Source: Haloarcula pelagica (lineage in GTDB: Archaea > Halobacteriota > Halobacteria > Halobacteriales > Haloarculaceae). Taken from it: DNA of 64,000 bases. The DNA lies in the NCBI RefSeq assembly GCF_030127105.1, contig NZ_CP126161.1, forward strand, positions 2,232,001-2,296,000, written 5' to 3'. Below, in pieces: positions 39,038 through 46,986 of this stretch. The notes below the pieces were generated by a model, which was not told where the DNA came from, did not search any database, and saw only the letters and a list, made by a program, of their open reading frames with translations. The translations under genes were made by a program, and so were the position numbers. Each line of letters begins with the position of its first letter. Position 1 is the first letter of the stretch.

Positions 39038-40112
39038 GGTACCCTCCGCGGTCGTAGTAGGCGACCGTTCCGGCCAGGAGGACGAACGCCAGGACGGTGA
39101 CGCCACAGAGTGCGAGCAGGTAGTCGGCGTATAACGCGGCCGACTGCCCCTTCAGCGAGACGCCCCGCTGGACGACCATCGAGTAGTGCAGGGGGTTCGC
39201 CTTGGCGATCTCGCGCCGGAGCGGCGAGAAGAAGCCGGCCGGATACACCAGGTTCGAGAACGCGAGGCCCCCGAACAGTATCGCCACGTTCGCCATCCGG
39301 CCGACGGTCCGAAAGCGGGTGAGAAACATCACGCTCAGGCTCACCGCGGTACAGTAGCCAAACGTCAGCAGCGTCACGGCCACCGCACCCGGCGAGAGCA
39401 GGGCGACCGAGAAGTCCAGATACGCCGCGACCCCTTGGAACGCGAGCAGGGGGACCAGCAACAGCGGCGTCAACACGAGGAACTTCCCGGCCAGCAGTTC
39501 CCACAGCGACGATTCGACCCTGATCCGGCGGAACACCCGCTGTTCGTCGGCGAGGACGTACGGGACGTACGCGAACGCGAAGAGGAGCGTCACGAGCATC
39601 GCGCCGACGCTGACCAGGTACTCCGAGAGCGTGCGGTCCTGGCCGACGGCGATCCGCTCGACGCCCACGTCGGCGGGAAAGACACTGCTCGCGCGGCCCC
39701 GGAGGATACTCGCGATGGCGAGCGACGGCTGTTCGTAGGGGACCATCTCCTCTTCGACGTACATCTCGACGGTGACCTGGGCGTTCCGGTCCAGGACACC
39801 CTGCGGGACGACGAACACCGCGTACACCTCTTCGCGGGTCAGGGCCCGCATCGCCCGGTCGCGTTCGTCGGCCGCGTAGCTGTGGGGCTCGGAGAACACC
39901 GTCGTCACGCCCCGCATCGCGGTCATCTCGTCGTCGGTGACATCCTCGTCGGCGGGGACGAGCGCGACCGGCGTGTCACGGGGGATCACCTGCTGGAAGG
40001 CGACGGTCCCGAGCGCGACGATCGACGGCAGGACGATCAGGACGAGCACGACTGTCGACAGGTTGTGGCGGAGCCACCGGACCTCCTTGTACAGCAGGGA
40101 GCGAAGCGCCAT
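39030..40112 (-). CDS. ABC-2-type transporter permease
   Basis: A 360-residue permease with the ABC-2 layout: one N-terminal helix (LSTVVLVLIVLPSIVALGTV, residues 19-38), an extracytoplasmic domain of about 120 residues, then five or six helices from about residue 165 to the end (LVSVGAMLVTLLFAFAYVPY, LLVPLLAFQGVAAYLDFSV, LAFSNLVYPAGFF). This organisation is common in exporters. It lies 9 bases after the lipoprotein gene and overlaps the ATPase gene. Confidence 0.85.
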   Translation of the reverse strand: MALRSLLYKEVRWLRHNLSTVVLVLIVLPSIVALGTVAFQQVIPRDTPVALVPADEDVTDDEMTAMRGVTTVFSEPHSYAADERDRAMRALTREEVYAVFVVPQGVLDRNAQVTVEMYVEEEMVPYEQPSLAIASILRGRASSVFPADVGVERIAVGQDRTLSEYLVSVGAMLVTLLFAFAYVPYVLADEQRVFRRIRVESSLWELLAGKFLVLTPLLLVPLLAFQGVAAYLDFSVALLSPGAVAVTLLTFGYCTAVSLSVMFLTRFRTVGRMANVAILFGGLAFSNLVYPAGFFSPLRREIAKANPLHYSMVVQRGVSLKGQSAALYADYLLALCGVTVLAFVLLAGTVAYYDRGGYRA

Positions 40113-40121
40113 TCGGCGCTG

Positions 40122-41138
40122 TTAGCCTTCGTAGAGGTACCGCAGGACAGCCTGGAGCGTATCGACCGAGTCCTCGTAGGTGACGGTGACGGTCGAGCCG
40201 TCCTGGGTCACCTCGATGTTGCGCAGCGCCTCCTTGGCGGTCTCGTTTTGCGTGTAGCCCGAGGCGAGCGACGCGGCGCCGTCGGTGACTTCGCTGACAT
40301 CGGTCGCGCTGCTCTCGCTGGCCGTGAGCATCTGCATCTCCATGCCGGCGGAGTTCGAGGACGTGTAGTAGACGCCGGTGACGATCTCGACGTTCCGGTA
40401 GGCGCCCGTATCGACCTGTCCGCCGCTGCTCTCGGGGATCTGCTCCTGGGGAACCGTCGTCGCGAACGTCACCAGCCCGTCCCGGGTCCCGTCGTAGGCC
40501 GAGCGGAGGTCGCCGCCGAAGGCCTCGCCGTCACCGGCGGTGACATCGATCGTGTCCTTGACCGCGGCCTCGCTGCCGAAGACGAACTGTCCGTCACCCA
40601 ACACGGCGAACCAGTCCGCGCTGCCGAAACCGGATGCTTCGGTGGGTCTGTAGACGGTCTGGCCGTTGTAGCTCGTCTCCTCGTACTCGGCCTGGCTGTC
40701 GTTTCGGAACGACTCGACGGCCGCGTCGGTCTCCCAGTTCGCGTGGAGGATGACGCCGGCGTACTCGGTCGTCTGGAGGTTTCCGGACTCACTCCGCCGC
40801 TGGAAGAAGACCATCTCCTCGGCCTGCTGTGGGTCCAGTCCCGTCTCGGACTGGAACTGGTCGCGGGCCTCACTGACGTTCTCGGGCTGGCTCGGCGCGG
40901 TCGCCGAGGCGCTCTCGGCGCCGGCCTCGACGATGGCCTGGGTCGTCGCGTCGTCGGTGATCGCCATGTCGACGTGCACGACGGCGTTGATGTCGGCGGG
41001 CACCTGATCGGTCGCCGGCGGCGTGGAGCCACCGCCGCCGCCGAGGCCGAACGTCCCACCGCTACAGCCGGCAAGCGTGAGCATCCCGGCCAGCGACACG
41101 ACCACGAACAGTTTCCGGAGCGAAGTCTCGTGAATCAT
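40122..41138 (-). CDS. Predicted lipoprotein of ABC exporter operon
   Basis: A 338-residue exported protein with a lipobox LTLAGC (Cys at residue 25) followed by a Gly-rich linker. A large extracellular domain follows, beginning VPADINAVVHVDMAITDDAT and ending LQAVLRYLYEG. The repeated pattern of beta strands and helices is not one I can name. The start is the ATG at 41138, giving a short basic n-region. As first gene of the operon with the permease and ATPase, it may be a substrate-capturing or surface partner of the transporter. Confidence 0.8.
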   Translation of the reverse strand: MIHETSLRKLFVVVSLAGMLTLAGCSGGTFGLGGGGGSTPPATDQVPADINAVVHVDMAITDDATTQAIVEAGAESASATAPSQPENVSEARDQFQSETGLDPQQAEEMVFFQRRSESGNLQTTEYAGVILHANWETDAAVESFRNDSQAEYEETSYNGQTVYRPTEASGFGSADWFAVLGDGQFVFGSEAAVKDTIDVTAGDGEAFGGDLRSAYDGTRDGLVTFATTVPQEQIPESSGGQVDTGAYRNVEIVTGVYYTSSNSAGMEMQMLTASESSATDVSEVTDGAASLASGYTQNETAKEALRNIEVTQDGSTVTVTYEDSVDTLQAVLRYLYEG

Positions 41139-41239
41139 AAGCAACTACCTGTTAGTTTACACCCGCCACTAAAGGTGTGTTGGTTCCTCCAAGTACACGC
41201 TCGGAAAATTCCTTCCGGCTCGGACGAAACGCTGGGATT

Positions 41240-41245
41240 CTTATA
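41240..41245 (+). promoter_or_regulatory. TATA box for the leader peptide/ACT/hom transcript
   Basis: ttatag at 41240-41245 lies 25-30 bases before the ATG at 41270 and about 60-65 before the ACT gene start. In haloarchaea this spacing predicts transcription starting at or next to 41270, so the mRNA would begin with the 12-codon leader frame. Confidence 0.6.
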
Positions 41246-41269
41246 GTTACCCCCTCTGAGTCACCCACA

Positions 41270-41308
41270 ATGAGCGGCGATATTCCACAGGAGGTGAGCG
41301 GGCGATGA
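41270..41308 (+). CDS. Twelve-codon leader peptide upstream of ACT protein gene
   Basis: The frame MSGDIPQEVSGR starts exactly where a leaderless transcript would start. Its stop TGA overlaps the ATG of the ACT gene (ATGA at 41305-41308). The frame also contains a ribosome-binding sequence ggaggtg at 41290-41296, about 8 bases before the downstream ATG. This layout suggests translational coupling or attenuation-type control rather than a functional peptide. The peptide has no run of Thr or Met codons, so classical amino-acid attenuation is not obvious. Too short to prove by sequence alone. Confidence 0.45.
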   Translation: MSGDIPQEVSGR

Positions 41309-41838
41309 GCGACTCGACCGACGAGGTTCGGTCCTACACAGTTCGGCTCGAACTGGTCGACGAACCGGGCGAACTGCTGCGGGCGCTCGAACCCATCGCC
41401 GACAACGGCGGGAACCTCCTCTCTATCTTCCACGAGCGGGGCAACGTCACGCCCCGCGGCCACATTCCCGTGGAGGTCGACATGGAGGCGACTCCCGAAC
41501 GGTTCGACGGGATCGTCGACGCGTTGCGCGACGCGGGGATCAACGTCATCCAGGCCGGCGCGGAGCGCTACAGCGAGACGCTGACGGTCGTCCTCACGGG
41601 CCATCTCATCAACACGGACCTCTCGGATACGCTCTCGCGCATCCAAGAGCGAACGGACGCGACGGTGACCGACCTCTCGCTGTCGGCTCCCGAAGGGACC
41701 GAAGACGCCTCCAGCGCCCGCATCCGGCTGGCGACCGAACAGAACGCCACCGAGTCGGTGATGGGGACGATCAGGGACCTCGCCGAGGAGAAGGAACTGC
41801 GTGTCATCGAACCGCTGGCTGCCGGAGGGGAACTATGA
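41305..41838 (+). CDS. ACT domain amino-acid-binding protein
   Basis: A 177-residue protein with an N-terminal ACT domain (SYTVRLELVDEPGELLRALEPIADNGGN) and a second ACT-like fold from about residue 92 (ETLTVVLTGHLINTDLSDTL). ACT domains bind amino acids and regulate enzymes. The four-base overlap with homoserine dehydrogenase suggests that it confers feedback control on threonine/methionine synthesis, since the dehydrogenase itself lacks a C-terminal ACT domain. That regulatory role is inference from context. Confidence 0.85.
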   Translation: MSDSTDEVRSYTVRLELVDEPGELLRALEPIADNGGNLLSIFHERGNVTPRGHIPVEVDMEATPERFDGIVDALRDAGINVIQAGAERYSETLTVVLTGHLINTDLSDTLSRIQERTDATVTDLSLSAPEGTEDASSARIRLATEQNATESVMGTIRDLAEEKELRVIEPLAAGGEL

Positions 41839-42785
41839 GACTGGCCGTGATGGGTGCCGGCGCGGTCGGTGGCTCGGTCGTCGAACTCGCGGCCGACTAC
41901 GGCCACACCGTCACCGCCTTCGCCGACTCACAGAGCGCCGCGGTCGACGCGGACGGCCTCGACGCTGCGGCCGTCCTCGACCGGAAAGAACAGGACGGAA
42001 CCGTCGGCGACGAGCGCCCGGAAGACGCCCTGACGGCGCCCTACGACGTGCTAGTCGAAGCCACGCCGACGACGCTTGGCGACGCAGAACCCGGGTTCGG
42101 ACACCTCCGGACCGCGCTCGAACGCGACCGTCACGTCGTCCTCGCGAACAAAGGGCCGGTCGCAGAGCGATACGCCGACGTTCGGGCGCTCGAACGGGAG
42201 AGCGAGGGGACGGTCCTGTTCGAGGCGACTGTCGGCGGCGCGATGCCGGTGCTCTCGACGGTCGACGACTTCGACCCCGAACACATCACTGCGGTCCGTG
42301 GCGTCCTCAACGGCACGGCGAACTTCATCCTCTCGCGGATGGGCGCCGAGGGGCTGGGCTACGAACACGTCCTCGCGGAGGCACAGGACCTCGGTGTGGC
42401 CGAAGCCGACCCGACCTTCGACGTTGACGGGACCGACGCCGCGCTGAAAGGCGTCATCGTCGCCAACGTCCTCGCCGACAACGGGACCGAGTACACGCTC
42501 GAAGACGCCGATGTCGAGGGGATCCAGGACATCGCCGGGAGCGCGATCGAACTCGCCCAGGAGGAGGGACGGACCGTCCGTCTCATCGCCGAGGTGGCCG
42601 AGGGCGAGGTCCGGGTCGGGCCGCGACTCGTCCCGGCGAACGCGCCGCTCGCGCCCACGGGGACCCGCAACATCGTCCAACTGGAGACCGAGCACGCCGG
42701 CCGGCTCAACATCTCCGGCCGCGGTGCCGGCGGCCCCGAAACCGCCAGTGCCGTGCTCGCGGATGTCGGTCGACTCGACCAGTAA
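41835..42785 (+). CDS. hom: Homoserine dehydrogenase
   Basis: A 316-residue enzyme that reduces aspartate semialdehyde to homoserine with NAD(P)H. The N-terminal Rossmann motif is MGAGAVGGSVV (residues 6-16). Further signatures are ANKGPVAERY, GGAMPVLSTV, VLNGTANFILSRM and FDVDGTDAALK, the last with the catalytic Asp/Lys pair. It is short because the regulatory ACT tail of many bacterial homologues is missing. The overlapping upstream gene encodes a separate ACT protein. Confidence 0.94.
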   Translation: MRLAVMGAGAVGGSVVELAADYGHTVTAFADSQSAAVDADGLDAAAVLDRKEQDGTVGDERPEDALTAPYDVLVEATPTTLGDAEPGFGHLRTALERDRHVVLANKGPVAERYADVRALERESEGTVLFEATVGGAMPVLSTVDDFDPEHITAVRGVLNGTANFILSRMGAEGLGYEHVLAEAQDLGVAEADPTFDVDGTDAALKGVIVANVLADNGTEYTLEDADVEGIQDIAGSAIELAQEEGRTVRLIAEVAEGEVRVGPRLVPANAPLAPTGTRNIVQLETEHAGRLNISGRGAGGPETASAVLADVGRLDQ

Positions 42786-42945
42786 CTGTGTACTGACGGT
42801 TTCCGTCCGCTAATTCTTTCCCGAACCCGGCACCGTCCCGTGATTTCTGCCTTCGGGGTACACCGACTAAGCGGCCACTTCTCGAGTTTTAACGCTCGTC
42901 CGAGAGGGGGAAATTATTATGTATGCTGGCATAGATTCCGAACGT

Positions 42946-43341
42946 ATGGCGACGCAATCAGATACGGTGGTGCCTGGTGCGGGAGCCGACGACGCAGTGT
43001 TCGGGCTCTCGGCGAACATCGCGGCCGCGATCGGGTACGTCCTGCCGATCGTCGCGCTGATCTTCCTCCTGGTGGAGGAAGAGGGGAACGAGTTCCTGCG
43101 GTTCAACGCGGCACAGGCCGTCGCCTTCGGCTTTGGCTTGTTCGTCATCCGGTTCGGAGTGGGCCTCGTGATCGGATTTCTGCCGGGGATACTCGCGACG
43201 CTGGCCGGGCTGGTCATGTCGCTGCTCAACCTGGTCATCTTCGGGGCGTTCCTCTTCCTGGCGTACAAAGCGTACTCCGAGGAGACTGTCGAACTGCCGG
43301 TGTTCGCCGACATCGCGCGCTCCATCGAGGACGCGCTGTAG
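42946..43341 (+). CDS. DUF4870 (Tic20-like) membrane protein
   Basis: A 131-residue protein with three or four helices (IAAAIGYVLPIVALIFLLV, QAVAFGFGLFVIRFGVGLVI, LLNLVIFGAFLFLAYKAY) and the family stretch EEEGNEFLRFNAAQAVAFG, which matches DUF4870/Tic20-like proteins. The function is unknown. An AT-rich element (ttattat, 42914-42920) sits 26-32 bases before the ATG at 42946, supporting that start instead of the upstream in-frame ATG at 42919. It stands alone between hom and EF-1alpha. Confidence 0.82.
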   Translation: MATQSDTVVPGAGADDAVFGLSANIAAAIGYVLPIVALIFLLVEEEGNEFLRFNAAQAVAFGFGLFVIRFGVGLVIGFLPGILATLAGLVMSLLNLVIFGAFLFLAYKAYSEETVELPVFADIARSIEDAL

Positions 43342-43673
43342 TCGGTCGTAGCCCCGTTCGCTGGTGGTGCCGAATGCCCTTGCGCCGGGATTTCTCGAGT
43401 GTGTCGTCGACGACGTGACCGTTCGGTGCCGACCGAGGCGGCCCTCACCGTTCTCTCCGTTTCACCAGGCACGTAGGCACGGGAGACACGATCGTCGATC
43501 CGTCGCCAGCAGCCCCGTCCGGTGCCCACAGTCACGTCTGCCCGTGTTCGGACTGGTCGGTACCGAGCAGTCAGCGCGCCCGTCATGTCACGCCATGCCG
43601 AACCGCACGATGGCGGCAGGATGACGCCCGCTCGCTTTCGAAATCATTTTATGAACCACCGGCTAAAGACTCC
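43342..43673. other. Intergenic stretch without a visible gene
   Basis: About 330 bases between the DUF4870 gene and the EF-1alpha promoter. Possible frames here have poor composition and no family resemblance. I see no repeat, tRNA or strong hairpin. Confidence 0.5.
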
Positions 43674-43680
43674 GATATAG
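43674..43680 (+). promoter_or_regulatory. TATA box candidate for EF-1alpha-rpsJ
   Basis: gatatag at 43674-43680 lies 25-31 bases before the EF-1alpha ATG, matching a leaderless haloarchaeal promoter. A second AT-rich element (attttatg) lies about 27 bases further upstream. Confidence 0.5.
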
Positions 43681-43704
43681 CGCCCCTGCGCGTGAGATTC
43701 AACA

Positions 43705-44970
43705 ATGAGCGACGAACAACACCAGAACCTGGCCATCATCGGCCACGTTGACCACGGGAAGAGTACGCTCGTCGGCCGCCTCCTGTACGAGACAGGATCG
43801 GTACCCGAGCACGTCATCGAACAGCACAAAGAAGAGGCAGAGGAGAAGGGCAAGGGCGGCTTCGAGTTCGCCTACGTCATGGACAACCTCGCCGAGGAGC
43901 GAGAGCGTGGTGTCACCATCGACATCGCCCACCAGGAGTTCAGCACGGACGCCTACGACTTCACCATCGTCGACTGTCCCGGCCACCGTGACTTCGTGAA
44001 GAACATGATCACGGGCGCGAGCCAGGCCGACAACGCCGTGCTCGTCGTCGCCGCCGACGACGGTGTCCAGCCCCAGACCCAGGAACACGTCTTCCTGGCC
44101 CGGACGCTGGGCATCGGCGAACTCATCGTCGCCGTCAACAAGATGGACCTCGTCGACTACGGCGAGTCCGAGTACAAGCAGGTCGTCGAGGAGGTCAAGG
44201 ACCTCCTGAACCAGGTCCGCTTCGACACGGAGAACGCGAAGTTCATCCCCGTCTCGGCGTTCGAGGGCGACAACATCGCCGACGAGTCCGAGCACACGGG
44301 CTGGTACGACGGCGAGATCCTCATCGAGGCGCTCAACGAACTGCCGGCACCGGAGCCGCCGACGGACGCGCCGCTCCGACTGCCGATCCAGGACGTGTAC
44401 ACCATCTCCGGTATCGGGACGGTCCCGGTGGGCCGTGTCGAGACCGGGATCCTGAACACGGGCGACAACGTCTCGTTCCAGCCCTCGGATGTCGGCGGCG
44501 AGGTCAAGACCGTCGAGATGCACCACGAGGAAGTCCCGAAGGCAGAACCCGGTGACAACGTCGGGTTCAACGTCCGCGGGATCGGTAAGGACGATATCCG
44601 CCGTGGCGACGTGTGTGGTCCGGCAGAGGACCCGCCGTCGGTCGCCGAGACGTTCCAGGCCCAGATCGTCGTGATGCAGCACCCCTCGGTCATCACCGAA
44701 GGGTACACGCCGGTCTTCCACGCCCACACGGCACAGGTCGCCTGTACCATCGAGTCCCTGGACCAGAAGATCGACCCCGCCTCCGGCGAGGTCGCCGAGG
44801 AGAACCCCGACTTCATCCAGAACGGCGACGCTGCGGTCGTCACGGTTCGCCCGCAGAAGCCGCTCAGCATCGAGCCGTCCGGCGAGATTCCGGAACTCGG
44901 CTCCTTCGCCATCCGCGACATGGGTCAGACCATCGCTGCTGGCAAGGTCCTCAGCGTCAACGAGCGATAA
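43705..44970 (+). CDS. tuf: Elongation factor 1-alpha (aEF-1A)
   Basis: A 421-residue GTPase that delivers aminoacyl-tRNA to the ribosome. G1 is [10 protein letters not shown]2 is [13 protein letters not shown]3 is DCPGHRDF and G4 is NKMDL. Domain II contains [13 protein letters not shown] and domain III ends [19 protein letters not shown]. Length and motifs are standard for archaea. It is followed after three bases by rpsJ, the conserved order. In many archaea it follows EF-2 directly, but here 5.8 kb separates them. Confidence 0.97.
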   Translation: MSDEQHQNLAIIGHVDHGKSTLVGRLLYETGSVPEHVIEQHKEEAEEKGKGGFEFAYVMDNLAEERERGVTIDIAHQEFSTDAYDFTIVDCPGHRDFVKNMITGASQADNAVLVVAADDGVQPQTQEHVFLARTLGIGELIVAVNKMDLVDYGESEYKQVVEEVKDLLNQVRFDTENAKFIPVSAFEGDNIADESEHTGWYDGEILIEALNELPAPEPPTDAPLRLPIQDVYTISGIGTVPVGRVETGILNTGDNVSFQPSDVGGEVKTVEMHHEEVPKAEPGDNVGFNVRGIGKDDIRRGDVCGPAEDPPSVAETFQAQIVVMQHPSVITEGYTPVFHAHTAQVACTIESLDQKIDPASGEVAEENPDFIQNGDAAVVTVRPQKPLSIEPSGEIPELGSFAIRDMGQTIAAGKVLSVNER

Positions 44971-44973
44971 TAC

Positions 44974-45285
44974 ATGTCCCAGCAGGCACGCGTTCGGCTC
45001 GCAGGCACGAGCCCCGACGACCTCGACGACATCTGCGACGACGTGCGGGAGATCGCCGAGAAGACCGGTGTCGAGCTGTCGGGGCCCGTCCCGCTCCCCA
45101 CGAAGACGCTGGAAGTCCCCACGCGCAAGTCCCCCGACGGTGAGGGGACCGCGACGTGGGAACACTGGGAGATGCGGGTCCACAAGCGGCTGATCGACAT
45201 CGACGCCGACGAACGGGCGCTGCGCCAGCTGATGCGCATCCAGGTGCCCAACGACGTTTCGATCGAGATCGTCCTCGAAGACTGA
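44974..45285 (+). CDS. rpsJ: 30S ribosomal protein S10 (uS10)
   Basis: A 103-residue uS10. Conserved stretches are [39 protein letters not shown] and [20 protein letters not shown]. It belongs to the 30S head. It is co-transcribed with EF-1alpha with a three-base gap. The next gene downstream is tRNA-Ala. Confidence 0.97.
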   Translation: MSQQARVRLAGTSPDDLDDICDDVREIAEKTGVELSGPVPLPTKTLEVPTRKSPDGEGTATWEHWEMRVHKRLIDIDADERALRQLMRIQVPNDVSIEIVLED

Positions 45286-45395
45286 GACCGATCGTCGGCT
45301 CCGATCCCGTCTCCGGACGGGCCGCACCGAACCGCAGGCCGGGACACGTCCACAGGCTGTGTGAATCGCTATCGAAGGTCGCCCTCACGCGCAGG

Positions 45396-45401
45396 GTTTT
45401 T
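45396..45401 (+). promoter_or_regulatory. TATA box candidate for tRNA-Ala
   Basis: ttttta (45396-45401) lies 30-35 bases upstream of the mature tRNA-Ala 5' end, a plausible distance for a tRNA promoter with a short leader. Confidence 0.45.
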
Positions 45402-45430
45402 ACGACCCGGCGTTCGAGAGGCAAACGCGC

Positions 45431-45502
45431 GGGCTCGTAGATCAGTGGCAGATCGCTTCCTTCGCAAGGAAGAGGCCCCGGGTTCAAATCCCGGCGAGTC
45501 CA
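45431..45502 (+). tRNA. tRNA-Ala (CGC)
   Basis: The 72 bases fold completely. Acceptor GGGCTCG pairs with CGAGTCC, with one G-T pair. The D-stem is GATC/GATC, the anticodon arm is CTTCC-TTCGCAA-GGAAG with anticodon CGC (Ala, codon GCG), and the T-arm is CCGGG-TTCAAAT-CCCGG. The discriminator is A and CCA is not encoded. Its 3' end is repeated downstream at 46210 and, imperfectly, at 47053, marking it as an integration site. Confidence 0.96.
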
Positions 45503-45503
45503 T
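45487..45503 (+). repeat. att-like core, copy A (inside tRNA-Ala 3' end)
   Basis: The 17-base sequence aatcccggcgagtccat, covering the T-arm and acceptor 3' strand plus one base, recurs exactly at 46210-46226. The identity extends to 19 bases (to 45505). Roughly three quarters of the next 80 bases also match the sequence after copy B. Integration of archaeal elements into tRNA 3' ends produces exactly such direct repeats. Confidence 0.8.
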
Positions 45504-45617
45504 ATACGGCGTATCACGATTCTCAGCTCTTCTACCGCCGTCTAATCGCACCCATGATGGACGCTCCTAGATTCGTTGTGGACTAGACGTACACCCGTTT
45601 CGACCACGGCCGAACCC

Positions 45618-45632
45618 TTATCTGATATTCAG
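45618..45632 (+). promoter_or_regulatory. Promoter and possible operator of hicBA
   Basis: ttat at 45618-45621 lies 26-29 bases before the hicB ATG. Immediately next to it is the inverted repeat ctga-tat-tcag (45622-45632). A palindrome placed on the TATA side fits autorepression by the antitoxin complex, a common property of TA operons; binding is not shown. Confidence 0.4.
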
Positions 45633-45646
45633 GCGTATCGTGCCGT

Positions 45647-45853
45647 ATGAGCACCGGACGCGAGATTCGCCTCATCGAAGAGGACGATGGCTGGTGGTCG
45701 GCAGTAGACGAGGAAACCGGTGTTGCCAGTCAGGGACCGTCACGGACGGCGGCGCTCGAAAACCTCGACGAAGCTGTCGAGCTCACCAAGGAAGCGAGAG
45801 CCGAGGATACGGCGGCTCCCGAACCCGACGCGCCGTGGTTTGAGGACTCGTGA
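45647..45853 (+). CDS. hicB: HicB family antitoxin
   Basis: A 68-residue protein with the partial RNase H-like HicB fold: REIRLIEEDDGWWSAVDEET followed by GVASQGPSRTAALENLDEAVEL, then a short acidic tail ending APEPDAPWFEDS. It lacks a separate C-terminal DNA-binding domain. It should bind and neutralise the HicA toxin encoded by the next frame (stop at 45853, hicA ATG at 45854). Here the antitoxin gene precedes the toxin gene, the reverse of the classical hicAB order. Confidence 0.85.
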   Translation: MSTGREIRLIEEDDGWWSAVDEETGVASQGPSRTAALENLDEAVELTKEARAEDTAAPEPDAPWFEDS

Positions 45854-46099
45854 ATGGTCACGAGGGACTTTTCGGGCAGCGAGATCGTCACCGTCCTCCG
45901 GAAGTTCGGCTATCGCCACGATCGGACACGTGGTGACCACGCGATTCTCAAATACACCCATCCGGAGACTGGCGAGAAACGGACCGTTACCGTGCCGCTC
46001 CACGACCGAGTCCGCGTCGGAACACTGCAGCGGATTGCCGACCAGTGTGGTGCGAACGATTTCCACGCGTGGTGTGAGTGGATCGACGAGCATCGCTGA
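45854..46099 (+). CDS. hicA: HicA family toxin (mRNA interferase)
   Basis: An 81-residue double-stranded-RNA-binding-fold toxin. Signature: FSGSEIVTVLRKFGYRHDRT, then RGDHAILKYTHPETGEKRTV with the catalytic-type His in GDHAILKY, then VPLHDRVRVGTLQRIADQCG. HicA proteins cleave mRNA when not bound by HicB. The gene starts directly at the hicB stop. The reading frame is intact, so the pair is likely functional. Confidence 0.87.
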   Translation: MVTRDFSGSEIVTVLRKFGYRHDRTRGDHAILKYTHPETGEKRTVTVPLHDRVRVGTLQRIADQCGANDFHAWCEWIDEHR

Positions 46100-46467
46100 T
46101 CGGTGTCGAGGGTAGAACGGAATCCGGACTCACGAGTTGTTCGATGCGGCAGGCCCTGAACCGCACGACAGCGTCGAGATTAATACGGATCTTTCACACG
46201 GCGTGACGGAATCCCGGCGAGTCCATATCCGGTTTATCTTCGTTTTCAGGCCTTCTACCGATGTCTAGTCGCACCCATGACGAACTCTCCTGGAATCCGT
46301 CGTGATTCGTGTCGGGAACGCTACCGGCTCGATTCGTGTATCGGAATCTGTCTGTCTCGGCCCGACTCAATCGGCCATTTTCCGTGCGTAATCTCTACAG
46401 CGCCCATCGCAGGTCGAACCGAGGTCGCAGCAAGGTTTACGTATATACGAGGGTAAAGCATTCGTAT
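46100..46467. other. Junction between TA cassettes 1 and 2
   Basis: This 368-base gap has no gene. It holds the conserved cassette 3' flank (46168-46209), att-like copy B (46210-46226), about 80 bases resembling the tRNA-Ala downstream sequence, and the promoter/operator of the next toxin-antitoxin pair. Confidence 0.6.
46210..46226 (+). repeat. att-like core, copy B
   Basis: aatcccggcgagtccat, identical over 17 bases to the tRNA-Ala 3' end at 45487-45503. The rest of the tRNA is absent. The sequence before it (46168-46209) matches the sequence before copy C, and the sequence after it resembles that after copy A, including the exact stretch cgcacccatga/cgcacccatga-like. Confidence 0.8.
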
Positions 46468-46470
46468 ATG
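46440..46470 (+). promoter_or_regulatory. Palindromic operator/promoter of the RHH-RelE pair
   Basis: The perfect palindrome cgtatatacg (46440-46449) covers the TATA position, 19-28 bases before the ATG at 46468. Its half-site recurs as cgtatatg across the start codon (46463-46470). Repeated half-sites spanning promoter and start are typical of ribbon-helix-helix autorepressors. Binding is inferred. Confidence 0.5.
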
Positions 46471-46764
46471 TCCGATGCAGACACGAGCACGGCAGACGAC
46501 GGCCCCGAGATGGTGCAGATCAACCTTCGGCTCAGCCAAGCGTTTCTGGACGATATCGATTCGACGTGGAAGGAGCAGGGATTCAATTCTCGCAGCGAGT
46601 TCCTGCGGTACGCAGCACGGGACGCCGTGAAACACCCCGAATTCTCCCGTGAAGGATGGAAACAGATTGCGGCGAGCGAACACGACCTTCGCTCGGGTAA
46701 CGCTGCACTCGTGTCGCGCGAAGAAGTCGTCGAGATGATGGGTCGGGACGAGGATGCCGAGTGA
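46468..46764 (+). CDS. Ribbon-helix-helix antitoxin (CopG/RelB-like)
   Basis: A 98-residue protein. After a short acidic start it shows an RHH domain: MVQINLRLSQAFLDDIDSTW (beta strand and helix 1), then GFNSRSEFLRYAARDAVK (turn and helix 2). The C-terminal tail (LVSREEVVEMMGRDEDAE) would wrap the toxin. RHH proteins bind DNA as dimers and usually repress their own operon. The toxin gene starts four bases after its stop. Confidence 0.85.
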   Translation: MSDADTSTADDGPEMVQINLRLSQAFLDDIDSTWKEQGFNSRSEFLRYAARDAVKHPEFSREGWKQIAASEHDLRSGNAALVSREEVVEMMGRDEDAE

Positions 46765-46767
46765 CGA

Positions 46768-46986
46768 GTGGACGTGGAAAACCGCATTGTCTCCAAACTG
46801 GACGAGGTCGTCGAGTCGGAGTGGCGCGACCCGGATGAGTTCCTGGAACCGCTCACTGGCGGACCGTTTTCGAAACTCCGTGTCGGGCAGTACCGACTCG
46901 CCTGCACGCTCGAGCGGAGCGGGTCGGTGCTAGAAGTTCATCGTATCGAACATCGAAGCGGGGCCTACACCGCTGACGACGACTGA
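46768..46986 (+). CDS. RelE/ParE family toxin
   Basis: A 72-residue protein with GTG start, four bases after the antitoxin stop. The core SKLRVGQYRLACTLERSG-VLEVHRIEHRSGAY matches RelE/ParE toxins (RVGxYR, then HRxxHR and a terminal Tyr). It is shorter than most RelE members at the N-terminus, but the beta-sheet core and its basic residues are intact. RelE-type toxins cleave mRNA on the ribosome. Confidence 0.82.
   Translation: MDVENRIVSKLDEVVESEWRDPDEFLEPLTGGPFSKLRVGQYRLACTLERSGSVLEVHRIEHRSGAYTADDD

Larger units (their letters stand above)
45504..46226 (+). mobile_element. Putative TA cassette 1 (HicBA) between tRNA-end repeats A and B
   Basis: The 723-base segment runs from just after repeat A to the end of repeat B. 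It contains only the hicB-hicA pair, a promoter, and a 3' flank shared with cassette 2. No integrase or replication gene is present, so mobility would have to be provided in trans or be ancestral. Base composition is visibly less GC-rich than the neighbouring housekeeping genes. Boundaries are inferred from the direct repeats. Confidence 0.55.

Noticed and set aside
42919-42945. Upstream ATG as start of the DUF4870 protein
   Set aside because: It falls on the TATA element; the ATG at 42946 has the expected spacing and gives the usual N-terminus.
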